Source: Flavobacterium psychrophilum
GTDB lineage: Bacteria; Bacteroidota; Bacteroidia; Flavobacteriales; Flavobacteriaceae
Assembly: GCA_945878515.1 (NCBI GenBank)
Contig: CAMCTL010000167.1
Coordinates: 1-7,018, forward strand
Length of the DNA: 7,018 nucleotides
Direction: 5' to 3'
The notes beneath the pieces are model-generated. The model did not search any database, was not told the origin of the DNA, and saw nothing but the letters and a program-made list of their open reading frames with translations. Position numbers and translations under genes: made by a program. Positions 5,049-7,018 of this stretch are shown here, piece after piece. Each line of letters starts with the position of its first letter. Within the stretch, counting starts at the first letter, position 1.

Positions 5049-7018
5049 ATGAAAAGAATTCTACAATTGTGCACAAAATTATTTTTCTTCATTGGTTTTT
5101 TTGCAACTGCTCAAGATATAGTTTGGACAGGAATTGCTTCCAATAATGATTTTTTTGATGAAGGAAATTGGAAAAATTCGGTAACTAATAGTGTGCCAAG
5201 TGGCGGTACAATCGACCCTGGTGTAGCTATTAATTTGCCGCTTCAACTTAACAATGCAACCGCAAAAGTTAGTGCTAATGGTGAAATTAATATCGGAACT
5301 GGAAGTCTCACGATTGGCACATCCGATCTTATTGCACAATCTATAGCAGGAGCTGGTGGAAATGTAGCAATTAATGCAGGCGGTTATATAGAATTGACTT
5401 CTACTTCGCCATTGAAATCGAGCACACCTAGAGTGCAAATTAACTTTACCTCAGGCATTGCTTGGTTAAAAACAACAAATTTTTCCCCAAGATTGGTTCA
5501 GGTTTCCTATTTGAGCCAAATAAAAGTGAACAGTAGTACATCGGTATATAAAACCAATTTACGTTTAGACAATTACTACCTAAAAGGTTGTGTAATAAGA
5601 AGTAATCTAGCCACTACGACGCCCTTAACCGTTTATGATGGTACTAGTTTGCAAGGAAATTCTGCTTTAGTTCCTGTAAACACCATTCAAAGAGCAGATG
5701 CTATTCCAGGTGCAATGAATAATAAAATAGAATCTTTTTTATTAAAAAAAGGATTTATGGTCACTTTCTCTGTTGAAAATGATGGCACGGGAAGTAGTAA
5801 AAATTATATTGCTTCTGAAAGTGATTTAATAATCAATTCGTTTCCTAAAGTTTTACAAAACTCCATTTCATTTATTCGTGTCATGCCTTGGAACTGGGTT
5901 ACTAAAAAGGGTTTCAATGTAACACCTGCTGATGCTAATTTAAATGCATCTTGGCGTTATCAATGGAATTCTTTTGAAGACTCACCTGCGGCAAACGAGT
6001 TTGCTCCAATGTCTTGGGGGCAAGGAACGGCAGATGATGCTGGTGTTGCTAAATTTATCAATTTATACAATACAACGCATCTGATGTCATTTAACGAACC
6101 TGATGATTGCACAGGACAATCAGGTCAATATGGAAATCCAAAATTGTGTGTTGTTGACGAAGCGGTTAAATGGCATAAAAATTTAATGAAAACTGGAATG
6201 CGCATGGTTTCTCCTGGGTGTAAAGAAGAAGGTGCCTTTGGATGGTTAAAGGAATTTCACAAAAAAGCAACTGCTCAAAGTGTAAGGATAGACGTAATAG
6301 CGGTGCACTGGTATGATTGGGGTAGTAATCCTACTGCAAATCCAAACCCTACTGCTTTACAAGTTTTTAATCGTTTTAAAGCCTATCTAACTAACGTACA
6401 TAATCTTTATGGTTTACCTATTTGGATAACTGAATTTAATGCTAATCCTGCCCGTTCTCAAGAAATCAATGCAGGTTTTTTAGAATTGGCTTTGCCTTAT
6501 TTAGAAAGCTTAGACTATGTCGAAAGATATTGCTGGTTTGCTTTTAATACCGGTACGCACTTTACTACAGGTTGGGACGAGATTAACCGCGTACCGACAA
6601 ATACGATACCATCGCTAGTGGGAACTATTTACAAAAACATCAACAATACAACCCCAACTGATTCGACACCTTCTATTCCTGAAGCTACTGTAGACGCCAA
6701 TAGCAATTTAAATTTATTGCAGTTTCCAAATATTGCTTTTAACAAACCAGCAACTGCAAATTCATCTTATTTGTCCACTTCTTTGCCAGAAAAGGCTGTT
6801 GATGGTGATACTACATCGAGTGCTTCGCTATGGGCTGTTAATATTGGTAATGCCGGAAACCCTAATTTCACCCCGCTACCCGCATGGATTGAAGTTGATT
6901 TACAAGGTAGTTTTACTATAGATAGTTTTCGAATTTATGAGAGTTCAAGTGCATCTAGAAATTTTAATTTTCAAGTGTGGGATGCTACATTAAATGGAGG
7001 AGCTGGAGGATGGAGTAA
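5049..7018 (+). CDS. Secreted GH128 (Asl1-like) glycoside hydrolase with CBM32-like domain, 3' end cut by the window
   Basis: The frame is open from ATG at 5049 to the right edge (656 codons plus two bases). A signal peptide covers residues 1-21 (LFFFIGFFATA|Q). Residues 24-41 carry VWTG...GNW, like the divergent protein, and start a beta-rich segment to about 210. Residues 230-288 (LLKKGFMVTF, NDGTGSS, IRVMPWNWVTKKG) form the module that often precedes this catalytic domain in Bacteroidota. The catalytic part, about 290-530, has FNEPD with acid/base E350, VHWYDW at 419-424, WITEF with nucleophile E462, and YCWFAFN at 494-500. These are hallmarks of GH128, a clan-A TIM barrel that cuts beta-1,3-glucan. 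Residues 561-656 (NIAFNKPATANSS, EKAVDGD, WIEVDLQGSFTIDSFRIYE) begin a CBM32/F5-8C sugar-binding domain that runs off the edge. A T9SS tail beyond it is expected but not visible. Endo-beta-1,3-glucanase activity is inferred from the family. Confidence 0.93.
   Translation, partial: MKRILQLCTKLFFFIGFFATAQDIVWTGIASNNDFFDEGNWKNSVTNSVPSGGTIDPGVAINLPLQLNNATAKVSANGEINIGTGSLTIGTSDLIAQSIAGAGGNVAINAGGYIELTSTSPLKSSTPRVQINFTSGIAWLKTTNFSPRLVQVSYLSQIKVNSSTSVYKTNLRLDNYYLKGCVIRSNLATTTPLTVYDGTSLQGNSALVPVNTIQRADAIPGAMNNKIESFLLKKGFMVTFSVENDGTGSSKNYIASESDLIINSFPKVLQNSISFIRVMPWNWVTKKGFNVTPADANLNASWRYQWNSFEDSPAANEFAPMSWGQGTADDAGVAKFINLYNTTHLMSFNEPDDCTGQSGQYGNPKLCVVDEAVKWHKNLMKTGMRMVSPGCKEEGAFGWLKEFHKKATAQSVRIDVIAVHWYDWGSNPTANPNPTALQVFNRFKAYLTNVHNLYGLPIWITEFNANPARSQEINAGFLELALPYLESLDYVERYCWFAFNTGTHFTTGWDEINRVPTNTIPSLVGTIYKNINNTTPTDSTPSIPEATVDANSNLNLLQFPNIAFNKPATANSSYLSTSLPEKAVDGDTTSSASLWAVNIGNAGNPNFTPLPAWIEVDLQGSFTIDSFRIYESSSASRNFNFQVWDATLNGGAGGWS

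Noticed and set aside
5079..5438. Open frame of 119 codons on the minus strand, Cys/Ser-rich
   Set aside because: It is antisense to the N-terminal module of the GH128 gene. The cysteine-rich look comes from reading the opposite strand, and no family is recognised.
5735..5750. T6-ATT-A7 tract inside the GH128 gene as a possible frameshift or phase-variation site
   Set aside because: The zero frame reads straight through as SFLLKKG, a conserved stretch of this module. No overlapping frame is rescued, and the tract is short.
6733..6921. Open frame of 62 codons on the plus strand
   Set aside because: It is in a different frame inside the CBM32-like domain of the GH128 gene, whose own frame is clearly coding here.

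Overview
The window looks like part of a Bacteroidota chromosome, most likely a Flavobacterium-like flavobacterium. The DNA is visibly AT-rich. The three large genes all encode exported proteins with Gram-negative signal peptides, and two of them show a C-terminal type IX secretion (T9SS) sorting domain with a YPNP motif. None of the three starts has a Shine-Dalgarno sequence, which is usual in this phylum, and matches to the Bacteroidota -7 element TAnnTTTG lie upstream of each gene.

Layout: (1) 1-2312, minus strand: a large secreted protein with no visible catalytic domain. It is built of Asn/Gly/Thr-rich beta-helix-like repeats and ends in a T9SS sorting domain cut by the left edge. (2) 2313-3167: an 855-base divergent intergenic region without a gene. 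It carries promoter-like elements, an imperfect 42-base dyad and copies of an ATTTACCC motif. (3) 3168-4676, plus strand: a complete GH16 family glycoside hydrolase with signal peptide, CBM4/9-like module, GH16 catalytic domain and T9SS tail. (4) 4677-5048: a gap with a convincing hairpin terminator followed by a second promoter region. (5) 5049-7018, plus strand: a GH128-type (Asl1-like) glycoside hydrolase with an N-terminal beta-rich module and a CBM32/F5-8C-like domain. It is still open at the right edge.

Taken together this looks like a small locus of secreted enzymes acting on an extracellular polysaccharide. GH128 is a beta-1,3-glucanase family, and many GH16 enzymes cut beta-1,3-glucans, so laminarin-like or fungal/oomycete wall beta-glucan is the leading guess. 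The GH16 enzyme lacks a landmark of classical laminarinases, so its substrate is less certain. No SusC/SusD pair, regulator or transporter lies inside the window. The terminator and separate promoters suggest that the two hydrolase genes are transcribed separately. The beta-helix protein and the GH128 protein appear to share an N-terminal VWxG...NW module, which ties the divergent gene to the enzymes. I see no CRISPR array, RNA gene, insertion sequence or phage element, and nothing that clearly amounts to a wholly new system. The most unusual points are the shared module and the repeated intergenic motif.
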